Assembly: GCA_009193035.1 (NCBI GenBank)
Contig: SWDT01000038.1
Span: forward strand, 310,001-374,000
Length of the DNA: 64,000 bases
Source of the DNA: Halicephalobus mephisto
Lineage: Eukaryota; Nematoda; Chromadorea; Rhabditida; Panagrolaimidae
Direction: 5' to 3'
The notes below the pieces were generated by a model. The model saw only the letters and a program-made list of their open reading frames with translations. It did no database searches and was not told the origin of the DNA. Made by a program: the position numbers and the translations under genes. Of this stretch, positions 10,382 through 20,564 are shown piece after piece (position 1 is the first letter of the stretch; every line of letters begins with the position of its first letter).

Positions 10382-13300
10382 ATGGAAACAATTCTTACAC
10401 CTTTTCACGCTGAAATGGACTTTTCTGGAACCGCCAGAAGTTCGCCATTTGTGCCTTCGACTCCACAACCGTACTACTCCGGATCTACCGTACTGGATCT
10501 CCTGAGGGCTTTCGCTCATTCAAATCAAGTATTTTATTTTTCGTTTATTTCATATATGGAGTGTTTTCAGACATGTAGTGGATTTTTCGAGCAACTGAAC
10601 GCCACCAGACACGAATTGGCGAAACGGTACGAAGGTGAGCGAAAATTTGTAATTTCGATAAAAAATTGTTTTTTACGAAATACTGTAACATTAGTAATTG
10701 TCAAAGAAAATTATTACTGATTATTCCATATATCGAAATCAAATTTATAAAATAAAAGGTTATGTACCGTAATTCAAAAATTTCTAAATTCATTCGGAAG
10801 AATTTTTAAAATCAATTATGAAATAATTTATGCAAAATAAAATTGCAAATAACTTCAATTTTTACTAATTACAAAAATTCGTGTCGGGACCATTTTTGTA
10901 AAAAAAAGTTTATTTTTTATTTTTGAAATAGAATGATCACGATTATATTTTTTCAAAACCATATGAAAATCAAATTTTATAATTTTAATTCTCAAGTAGA
11001 AAATTACAAAAATTCGTGTCGGGACCATTTTTGTGAAAAAGTTTATTTTTTATTTTTTAAATAAAGTGATCATGATTGAATCCTTTGAAAATAAGAAAAA
11101 ATAATAAATTTTATAATTTTAATTCTCGAGTGGAAAATTAAAAAAAATTCGTGGCGGGACCATTTTTGTGAAAAAGTTTATTTTTTATTTTTGAAATAGA
11201 ATGATCATGATTATATTCTTTCAAAACCATATAAAAATCAAATTTTATAATTTTAATTCTCGAGTGGAAAATTACAAAAATTCGTGGCGGGACCATTTTT
11301 GTAAAAAAAGTTTATTTTTTATTTTTTAAATAAAGTGATCACGATTATATTCTTTCAGAATCATACAAATTCTAAATTTTTACATTTTTTATCTTTATTG
11401 AAAATTTAAAAAAATTTTTGAGAGAATTTTTAAAAAAGTTTATTTTTTATTTTTTTATTTTTATATCAGTTTGATTATCTGAAATTTCAGAACGTACTCT
11501 TTGCAGTGGAGGACTTATTGGAATTCCGGTACAATTCCAGCAAATCCAATCTTGCATATATGAACTGGAAGAAAATTTTAGAAAAGAAAAAAGTGTAAGT
11601 TCATTTTTGTTTTTTTGTCAAAATTGAAGGTCGAAATTCGGACTTTTCACGTGAAAACAAAATTTATGAGTTTTTTAATTTTAAAAATTTTGTTTAAATT
11701 GATAAAATTTGATGTTTAAATTTTTCGAATAAAACTGGTTTGAAAATTGGGTCCTGGCAAGAAAAATTTTAATTTTTTTTTGAAATTTTTTATTTTAAAA
11801 ATTTATTTAAATTGATATTTGAATTTCTGAAATTAAAAATCAGGTCCCAGCACGAAAAATTCATAAATTTTAAAAATCGGGTCCTGGCAAGAAAAATTTT
11901 AATTTTTTTTTGAAATTTTTTATTTCAAAAGTTTATTTAAATTGATATTTGAATTTCTGAAATTAAAAATCAGGTCCCAGCACGAAAAATTCATAAATTT
12001 TGAAAATTGGGTCCTGGCAAGAAAAATTCGAATTTTTTTTGAAATTTTTTATTTTAAAAATTTATTTCAATTTATATTTGAATTTTTGAAATTAAAAGTT
12101 GTGTTTTGGAATGAAAAATAAATTTTGACCTCGAATTCCGTTCTGTTTTTCCTAAGTTAATCATCAAAGTTTGAGGTCGAAATTCGGACTTTTCATGTCG
12201 AAATAATTTTTGTAAATTTTTTTATTTCAAAAACCTGCCTTCTCTAAATTAATAGTTAAAATTTTATTCGAATTTTTGAAATCAAAAATCAGATCCTGGC
12301 ACGAAAAGTCTGAAAATTTTGAAAATTGTATCTTGGAACGAAAGAATTCGAAGGTTGTATCTTGACACGGAAGAATTCGAAAGTTGTATCTTGACACGAA
12401 AGAATTCGAAAATCACATCTTACCGCGAAAAGTTTGAAAATTCTGAAAATTATATCCTAGCACGAAAATTTCGAGAATTATATTTTAACACGAAAAGTGT
12501 AAAAATCTTGAGTGTTGTATTTTGGAACGAAAATTTTGGGTCTTTTGTCCTAAGACGAAAGATTTCGAAAATCACACATCATGAAGAATCCAAATTTCGA
12601 TCTCGAATTCTGACCGTCAACTTTGATAAATTAAAATTTAGATTATTTTTGAACTAATTACGATCATTTAGCAAATAATGATGCAAATTAAATGTTCTCG
12701 AGAATATATGAAAAGTTGTATGCAGAAACTCGTGGAACAACTTGTAGAATGGCTAGTGAAACAAAAAGAAATTAGTTGTGGTCCTCGGGCAACAATTAAA
12801 AAACATTACGAACTTTTGGATTCTATGGATCAACAATTCGAAGAATGTGGAAGACAAATATTATTTTTAATCGAACTTGTCGAAAGATTACATCCAGTTA
12901 TCGACGCCACAACTTTGGAGTTGTATGAAAAACTTCATCGATACAGATCTGAATTGATCCAAAATGCCAGACAATTCGTTTGGCAGTCATTAATAATCGC
13001 GATTCAGCCGCCAGTTGTCTTGATTAAATGCAGAGGAAGCGACAGTTACAGAAGCACCAGATTCCCGTGCAAAACAGAAGTCAGACTTCTTGGAGGAGAA
13101 GCCCTCGGGGTCAGGAATCAATGTAGTCAAGTCAGAGTCGAAATTATCAACGAAGAAGTTGCAAGAAAAATCCAGCAAAATCCTTCTGAATCTGCCACAA
13201 GTGAACAAGCTTTCCATCTAATCTACAACGAAACCAGGTTTCAAGTGGATCAACCGACGCCTCCTCTGGTGTCTCCGGCATGTCGTGCTTCATTCGAGAG

Positions 13301-16100
13301 AATCGTGAGTTATATTATTGAAATTATAAATTTCCAAATATATGATGGATCGTGAGAATAACGAGCGATCTATGGATCATACAACTAATTCGCAATCGCT
13401 TGTAATTCGGCGTAATCGACGTGTAAGAACCCCTGAGAATATTCTTCACATATTGGATTCTAATTGAATGGAATCGATGACAACATTGCAATGTAAAAAA
13501 GTTGATTCTGAGCACAATCAACATGTTTACATTTTTTAATTCCAGAAATAATGACTTGAACATGTTGATTGTACTAAATTAGAATCAAACTTCGTTGAAT
13601 TACAACCATACTACCGATTCTCCACATATTGGATTATAATTGAACGGAATTGATGACACGATTGCAACGTAAAAAAAGTTTATTCTGAGAACAATCAACA
13701 TGCTCAAGTTATTTTTTCCTGCAATCAAAAAGGTATAAACGTGTTGATTGCGCACAATTAGAATCAACTTTTTTTACGTTGTAATCCTATCATCGATTCC
13801 ATTCAATTAGAATCCAATATATGAAGAATCGGTAGTATGGTTGTAATTCAACGAAGTTTGATTCTAATTTAGTACAATCAACATGTTCAAGTCATTATTT
13901 CTGGAATTAAAAAATGTAAACATGTTGATTGTGCTCAGAATCAACTTTTTTACATTGCAATGTTGTCATCGATTCCATTCAATTAGAATCCAATATATGA
14001 AGAATATTCTCAGGGGTTCTTACATATCGATTACGCCGAATTACAAGCGATTGCGAATTACCTGTACAGCTATAGATCGGTGTACATCCATATAAACGAC
14101 CTATGGGGTATATAAGTCGAATCTAGTACGAATCCCACGAGTAGTTGTCGCTACTACTTTATTACTGGTATCTGTGGTAGTAATAAACATGCTTGTTATC
14201 TTCCTCATCTCCTCCACAAACCAGCTCGGTTCATGACGAAATAACACGAACGAAAATAAGAAACTTATATTTAATATTGAAACATTCTATTGAAAATAAT
14301 TTTTAATGGTTTCATAAGTCGAAATCACCCTAGAAGATATATAGTAGGCTATCTACTTCATATATCCTAGTCCAGAAAGTTCTATATCCATCTAGGAAGA
14401 ATATAACCCAAAACATAGATTACGAAATAATCCACACAAACCCGGAATTTTAGGCTACTTTTGTTTTTACCAAGTTCTAGAAACGCATATCTAGACAATT
14501 TCATGATGAAATTTCTCTCCATAATAATATAAAATATGAAAAACAAGAAATTTTTCAAACAAGATACTCAAGCATTAAACATGATCTTTTGATTTTTTGC
14601 TCATATTTTCATATATCAAAATTAATCCTAGAAGGTAGATAGAAGGCTATATATCCAGTGTACTTTAATTTAGAAATTTCTAAACCTATCTAAGAAGATT
14701 ATATTTTTGAAACCTAATTACGAAATCACGTAAAGTCACGAAATAACTCCCACAGAAAATTTAAATTTTCACACAGATAAGTCTCTGAAAACTTAAGAAA
14801 GTCATACATGGGTAATTTTGTATGAAAATTTATTTTTATAATATTGTAATTTTTTAAAATTTTTAAATTCCCGCGAAAAAAAGAAAGGTTTTTGAAAATA
14901 AAAAAATCGACAAATCTGGCAATTATTTTTCTTTTCCAACTTGAATTTTGGGATTTTTTAGGAAGCTTATATCGAGATAATTTTATGTGGAAATTTATTT
15001 CTTTTTTATAATAATGGTTGTTGAATTCCAGAGACTGGTCGAGAATGCCATCGCCACCAAGAGAGCGGCCACAGTCGATTCTGACGCGGACGGAAAAAAA
15101 GGAACTCGTCGATCGAAAGTTTCTTCGTTAAGATACTATTTGGCTTATAAAGTAAGACTTAATACTAAAAATATAATTAAAGTATGATTTTAGATCGAAT
15201 TAAGTGGACATCCATATATCATCGTCAGCGGATACAAGTTGTCTCTTCCGGTAGCGGCTCTCGTGCATTCGTCCTTGGAAGCGGAAGCCTCGCTTTTTTG
15301 GAATCGATCTTTTGCCGAAGGAACTGGGATACTGTCTGCTGTTCCTGACAACGTGCCATGGGAAAAAGTCAAAAATGCGTTAAATTTGAAATTCATGTCT
15401 TTAATCCAAGAACCACAAGACGTCAAAGACCTCGCTGTAGATCCTCCAGAACCCAGACCTTTATCCGAAGAAAACCTCCAACATCTTGCTCGTCGTCTCT
15501 GTGTTGTGGATAACATGGTCCATAAGAGGAATTTCTTCAACAAAACAGTTGCTCACAAAGAAAACAAATCTCAAGACAGTAATCCTATTCCGTGCGTTTT
15601 TTACGAATGGTTCTACAAATGCGGTTCCATGGTCAACAAATACATGCAAGAACAATGGAATGACGGTCTTATTACTGGTTTTTGTTCTAAAGAAGATTCA
15701 GAACGAAATTTACATTCCGTTTTACAGCCGACAATGCTGATAAGATTCTCAGATATGGTTAACGGATATCTCAAAATTAGTTGCAAACTTCCTGATCATC
15801 GAATCGTCCATTACGAAACAGAAGCAGAAAAAATGCCATTTGGAACATCGATTGCTGATGCTATCCGATCTAATCCGACTTTCGCATTTATTCAAAATAT
15901 TTTTCCTAATAAAGTAAGTTTTTTTAAAATTTAAATTATAACTAGAAATAATACTTCAGAGAGTATCTCTTCTTTGGCAAGATCGAGAAAAAATCGAGGA
16001 AACCCGAGGAGAAAGTTGGAGTTCTGCTATGCCCCCTGGATATTTCGATACTGTTTATTCTCTCGAAAGTAAACCTGTTGCAGCAATTGATTCATCCTGA
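10382..16100 (+). CDS. STAT transcription factor B (sta-2-like, divergent)
   Basis: Seven exons (10382-10528, 10571-10634, 11491-11594, 12672-13304, 15032-15151, 15194-15913, 15960-16100) give 642 residues. A short N-terminal stretch rich in Ser/Pro precedes a coiled coil (about 55-205). The DNA-binding domain begins with SLIIAIQPPVVLIKCRG. The linker contains VFYEWFYKCGSMV and the SH2 domain has LIRFSD (Arg540). The C-terminus PPGYFDTVYS carries Tyr624 at the position of the dimerisation tyrosine. The classical N-domain is missing and the SH2 C-terminus differs from STAT A. Intron 1 (42 nt, GTATTT...TTTTCAG) is in frame, so retention is possible and would add 14 hydrophobic residues. Intron 4 holds a large foldback element. 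The sta-2-like label is inference from divergence. Confidence 0.92.
10865..11400. repeat. 135-bp tandem repeat (GTGTCGGGACCATTTTTGT core), STAT B intron
   Basis: Four copies with the marker ATTCGTGKCGGGACC at about 10877, 11012, 11147 and 11280 (spacing 135, 135, 133). Each unit continues GTTTATTTTTTATTTTT...AATGATCA...TTCTCGAGTGGAAAATTAC. AT-rich sequence follows to the next exon. Confidence 0.88.
11690..12130. repeat. 130-bp tandem repeat (GGTCCTGGCAAGAAAAATT core), STAT B intron
   Basis: Three copies with the marker GTCCTGGCAAGAAAAA at 11751, 11881 and 12011 (period 130), each including AATCAGGTCCCAGCACG. From 12300 to 12600 a decayed series of GAACGAAAGAATTCGAA-type units follows and produces a spurious open frame. 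Confidence 0.85.
13363..14083. mobile_element. Large foldback (inverted-repeat) element in STAT B intron 4
   Basis: The sequence left of about 13723 is the near-exact reverse complement of the sequence to its right: position p pairs with 27446-p. Each arm of about 350 bp contains a nested smaller inverted repeat marked by AATCAACATGTTTACATTTT and TTGATTGTGCTCAGAATC. The opposite-strand frames at 13324-13563 and 13883-14095 translate to nearly the same peptide, as expected for mirrored arms. It ends near CGATCTAT / ATAGATCGG. There is no transposase. A smaller relative lies at 49753-50083. Confidence 0.9.
14084..15031. repeat. Remainder of STAT B intron 4: dispersed intronic repeats
   Basis: Two copies of a family marked by CCTAGAAGRTAKATAGTAGGCTAT and ATATATCC...AGAAAKTTCTA (about 14325-14420 and 14625-14710), and a CCCGCG/TGGCAA element (about 14866-14930). 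I see no exon here. Confidence 0.6.
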
Positions 16101-16173
16101 TTTTTATCCTAGTTTTATTTTCATTAATAGACTATTTTCAAATACCTTTAGTTTAAATCTACACAAGATACAA

Positions 16174-16179
16174 AATAAA
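16174..16179 (+). promoter_or_regulatory. Poly(A) signal AATAAA of STAT B
   Basis: AATAAA lies 74 bases past the STAT B stop, in the short spacer shared with the convergent UGP gene. A canonical signal for STAT B by position. Confidence 0.55.
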
Positions 16180-16271
16180 ACTATTACAATAATTCTAAAT
16201 ACTAAAGTTAATTTTTCTAAATTTCGTTAATATTTCAATTTCCTGCTACTATAGCAGACATTATTACTTGT

Positions 16272-19200
16272 CTAATGATCAAGAATTCTCAAATTACCAG
16301 ATACAATCTTATTTTCAAGAATAGTTCCTGGAGGAATATCAATTCTATCACCATGATTAGCAATAATAATAACTGTTCCTTTGAGTGAAACATCACGTCC
16401 AAACCATACATCACCAGATACTGTCAAATGATCCAATTCTAACAAATCCGGCATTCCTTGAAAACGTTTTAAAAAATCATTAACTTTGTCAAATTGACTT
16501 CCAAGTTTAACCAATGGCGTAGTTTTAAACGAACGTTCATTACTTAATGTCAAACTTCCATTATCAATATCATATAAATTTGACATCAATAATAATAAAT
16601 CTGATGTCTTCTTAACAGGCAAAAAACGTGATCGTGGAACATTTATTCCACAAGCTCCTTGAAAATTCTTAATAGCAGCACCTGCAGCTGTTTCAAGTTG
16701 AATAACATCAATACCTCTATCCAGATGTTTTGGATTAACAATAACTTCCATTTCAAGACCATTATTTTCAACAACTCTTTTAATTGCATTTAAATCTGCC
16801 CATAGATTATTCGTATTAAAAATTCTAAACTTGCTTACACTTTTAAATTCATCAACATAATCTTTCGGAACTTGAGCGATTTCCAACAACATCAATTTAT
16901 TCTCATATTGAATCAATGTACCACCTTTAACATCAGCTCGAGTTTTGTCTGTAACTTCCATTATAAATTCTCGTTTCTTATCACCATTAGCCATATAATT
17001 AAGAATTTTCAAGTCTACAGTTGCACCAAGATTGTCAATATTAGAAAGAAAAATATATTTCTTTCCTTGTTTTAGAAATTCATCAACCAATCCAGAGTTA
17101 TAAAAAGCTTCATAGAAATTTCCATGTCCAGGAGGATAATAACTAAAAAAATCTCTATTAAAAACAATAAATAAAAATCTTACCATTCATGATCATTAGA
17201 TTTCAAATCCTTAATAATCGGCATATAAGTTTCTTTGTTAATTCTCAAATATTGACTTTGACAAAAAGTATGAACTTGAACTTTAACAGTTGCATATTTT
17301 TTCAAAAGCTTATTTGTATCTTCATCCGTATTGAAAGAATTCATAAGAACCAACGGAACAGATACATTATATGCTTTGTTAAGTTGTTGAATTTGTTGCA
17401 TTGTCAAATCCAAAAAAGTCAAATCATTTCGAACAGAAATTACTGATTTCGGTCCTTTACATCCCATAGATGTTCCCAATCCTCCATTCAATTTCACAAC
17501 AACAAGTTGATCCAAAAGATTAGCAACATGTGAATCATCAACATTTGCCAACTAAAAATTTCAAAATTAAACAAAACTAAAAATTTCATAATTATTGATA
17601 TAAACAACCCTAATTTCAACTACCTTGTTTTCAAACAAAAAATTAAAAGATAGCACTTCAACTAATCACTATATTAAGCAAAAACTGATTTTCTTAATAG
17701 TTTGATCGACTTGTTTATACTTATTTTTCCAGTGTTTATAAAAACAAACCTGAGAATAATTATTTATAGCATCTTCTGGAAGTGGTTGAATTTGATTCCA
17801 TTCAATATTCTGTTTGGCTTGCAAAAAACGAGAAAACAATTTTTTAAATCCATTAAAATCTTTCTCAAATTTCTAAAAAAAATAATTATTTTAATTTTAA
17901 TACATAAACAATACCTGACGTTGATCTTGAGGAGCAGTTTCAAGTAATTTTTCCAATTCGTGATTCATTCCAACGTATGTTTCTCTTTTCGTAGATGATT
18001 TCCATTCTTCCGAACTCTAAAAAATATAACATTAGAAATGAAAGAAAATTCAATAAAAAAACGTCCTTTTTGTGCTGATGAATATTGAAAAAGAGACCAC
18101 ATTTCACAATCAATTAACGAATTGATAGTTTCAAATCAAGAACAGCCAAAATTCAGGATTTTAAATTGGTATATTTCTGGAATTCCTTAGAAATGAAAAC
18201 AAGATTAAACTGCGCCAAATCCGAAAACTGGATTTACTATAGAGTGTATCAATGACCCTTATCAAGATTCAAAAAACAAAAGATAATTAGATAAACGAGA
18301 GCAATCCTTTTGTTTCAAAAATCATAAATTTCATTATGAATTTTTCCTGATAAGAATTTTTACAGTTTTCCAGCCAAGGTTCAAAAGTTTAAAATTTCGA
18401 ATTTATAATTCTGTAAAAAGTAGAATTAAAACCACACTATTATATAAAAACCAAAGTTAAACTTTTTACAAAATTGCCTCGAAATAAATTTTTACAATTT
18501 TCCAGCCAAGATTCACAAGTTTAAAATTTTAAATTCATGTGATCTGCAAAAATCCAATTATAATTACACTACTTCAAAAATAATTCCAAAAAAATTCTTA
18601 AAATCCTCTGGTTGAAACCCAAAATTATAAATTTCATCATCTATGTTATTCTTCAAAGACCTAATCATAATTACACTATCAAAAATCATATGATCTTTGT
18701 TGCAAAATTGTCCCGAACACAAATTTCTAGAACTTGATAGAAACTACAACAGTACAAAATTCCAGTCTCTCGATCTATAAATTTGAAATTAACTTTTTAA
18801 GATTTTTCTTAAATAAATTCAAAAACTTCTAAATTTAGATCGAGTATGGTACTCTATTCTCTAAAGTTAATTTCCATATATAAAACAATTAATAAACTTT
18901 CTTGATATCATAATTAACACTAAAATACTGTCAAAAACAAATTATTTCCTGTCATACAGTATAGAAAACTCATTTTTATGGTAATAATAAAATTCGACAC
19001 AAATTCCTGGATGATGTTAAGAACTAAAGTAGCCCAAAATTTCGGTTTTTTGATCTTACAATTTTAGATTTGATTTTCCAAGACTATAATTTGACTAGAT
19101 GGACAGAAACATCCAGACTTGGATATATAGGATACACATCCCTCTACTTAACTTTTAGGATTAATTTCGATATATGAAACAAAAGTTTTTAAAGACCGTA

Positions 19201-19279
19201 ACTAACACAAAAAACTTACTTCGCTGTAAGACACCAAACGTTGAGCACGACGAATTTTTTCATGATTTAAGTGATCCAT
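16272..19279 (-). CDS. ugp: UTP-glucose-1-phosphate uridylyltransferase (UDP-glucose pyrophosphorylase)
   Basis: Five exons on the complement (19279-19220, 18016-17915, 17872-17750, 17551-17184, 17142-16272) give 507 residues, the usual eukaryotic length. It makes UDP-glucose and PPi from UTP and glucose-1-phosphate in the cytosol, for glycogen, trehalose and glycoconjugates. Visible are the nucleotide-binding loop KLNGGLGTSMGCKGPKS (about 115-131), LVLMNSFNTDEDT, PPGHGNFYEAFYNSGL, FLSNIDNLGATVD, TRADVKGGTL, EFKSVSKFRIFNTNNLW and the C-terminal beta-helix ending HGDRIDIPPG...NLRILDH. The junction of exons 4 and 5 reads HE-C-YYPPG, where most relatives have a tryptophan. It converges on STAT B, with 171 bases between stop codons. 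The ATG follows TTCTTCAG by 22 bases, a probable trans-splice or leader-exon acceptor. Confidence 0.96.
18040..19215. repeat. UGP intron 1: dispersed repeats, no exon seen
   Basis: Two copies of a ~131-bp unit marked by TTTTCCAGCCAAG (about 18368 and 18499), relatives of the GTGTCGGGACC family on the other strand, and two copies of the ATATATAGGATACACA...CTTTTAGGATTAATTTCGATATATG family (near 18830 and 19110). Confidence 0.55.
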
Positions 19280-19774
19280 GTTCGAAAAGCGGCGTAAACG
19301 ACTGAAGAAATTTCAGTATAAAGATCTATTTATGATAAACAGGACACGAGTTATCGGTCACAGACAACAAACATCAGGTCAATGAACATAGTATTTTTAA
19401 ATTAACTGGTTTATGAGCTAAAAGCTCAAAAACTAGAAATTTTCCAAGATTTAATCGTTTAAAATTACATTTCCGTGAAAACAGAAAAACATTTTCAAAG
19501 ATCCGCAAAGTTTGTGATTTTTATTCAGGATCTCAGAAAAATTGCCCAAGGCGTTGACTTGATGTTTGCGACCTTTAAGTCGGCCACGTAAATCAAAGTA
19601 TTGGTTTAACAATTGGTACCATGGGGGAAATCAGCAATCACTCTATCGGCAGGTAGACAGACGAAAATATTTCTGATTTGATTCGATATCACTCGCCCGG
19701 TTCCATAAAGACATAAAACGGAGCTGGTTACCAATTTTCAACCCCGTGCTGTTCTATACGTCAGATGCACAAAC

Positions 19775-19981
19775 ATGATTGTCTCCAACCAAGATCACAT
19801 TAAAATGGGCAAAATAAAGGACATTAATGCCTATTTGAACAAGGTCAAGTCTCAGTTGACAGATTCATTAACTGACCGAAAAATCAAAGAACAGTTTGAA
19901 CTTATCAATTCCCTCAAGGAATTCACCGATAATCCAAGTACAAACTGCACTCAAATCCAGGACTTGGTTTTTCATATATAA
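19775..19981 (+). CDS. Hypothetical 68-residue ORF
   Basis: An ATG-to-stop frame in a non-repetitive, less AT-rich stretch. It encodes a Lys/Asp/Leu-rich, probably helical peptide (DINAYLNKVKSQLTDSLTDR). No family is recognised. It lies opposite the intron between the putative UGP leader exon (20012-20075) and UGP exon 1, so it could be intronic noise. The balanced codon use is the only support. Confidence 0.25.
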   Translation: MIVSNQDHIKMGKIKDINAYLNKVKSQLTDSLTDRKIKEQFELINSLKEFTDNPSTNCTQIQDLVFHI

Positions 19982-20011
19982 AAAGTAATTTTTCTTATAT
20001 AAAAAACTTAC

Positions 20012-20075
20012 TCTTATGTGTTCCACAACCTTGGGATTTCGTTGCATGTTGAATCGGGTTAATCAAGGTTAATAT
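20012..20075 (-). other. Putative non-coding 5' leader exon of UGP, with an upstream ATG
   Basis: On the complement this 64-nt block lies between a good acceptor (TTTTTTCAG) and a good donor (GTAAGT). Joined to the acceptor 22 bases before the UGP start it is out of frame with UGP. It contains an ATG opening MQRNPKVVEHIR, which would run past the UGP ATG in another frame and stop just after it. It could be a regulatory leader exon or part of an unrelated transcript. Confidence 0.35.
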
Positions 20076-20564
20076 CTGAAAAAACAAATTTAAAACAATA
20101 CGTGAAAATCCGGAGAAAATAAACACGAAAAAAGTTAAACAAATAGCTGCAGGATGAAGACGGAAGAAAGCAAGCTGCGGGCAGCCGTTCTCTCAGGCCC
20201 TCCTTTAGCGAGATAATACTGGCCAAAAAGCCAAATAAATTTTTTATTTACGAAAAATTACCGATTTTTACAATATTTCTTAATTTCCCAAATATTAAAA
20301 AAAAACAAATCTGACTTGTAATATTAGTCCTGACACGAATACTTGCTTTACGTTGTCTGATGTAATTTTCAATGAATTTTAAATTTTCTTCGATTTTTTA
20401 TATATAAAAAGTTACTAAAAACGTTTGAAAACTTATTGAGCATTAAAAAATTCCAAAAAAATTTAAAATTCACTGAAAAAAATGTAAAAAAGAAAAATCA
20501 CAGATCAACATTGAACCTGATTTTTTATTAAAAATTAATTTTTTACAAATAGTTTTGTTTTTCA

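Noticed and set aside
13324..14095. Two opposite-strand ORFs that encode nearly the same peptide (MFKSLFLELKNVNMLIVLRI...)
   Set aside because: They are mirror translations of the arms of the foldback element, with no start context or family.
16872..17446. + strand ORFs within UGP
   Set aside because: Antisense shadows of confirmed UGP exons.
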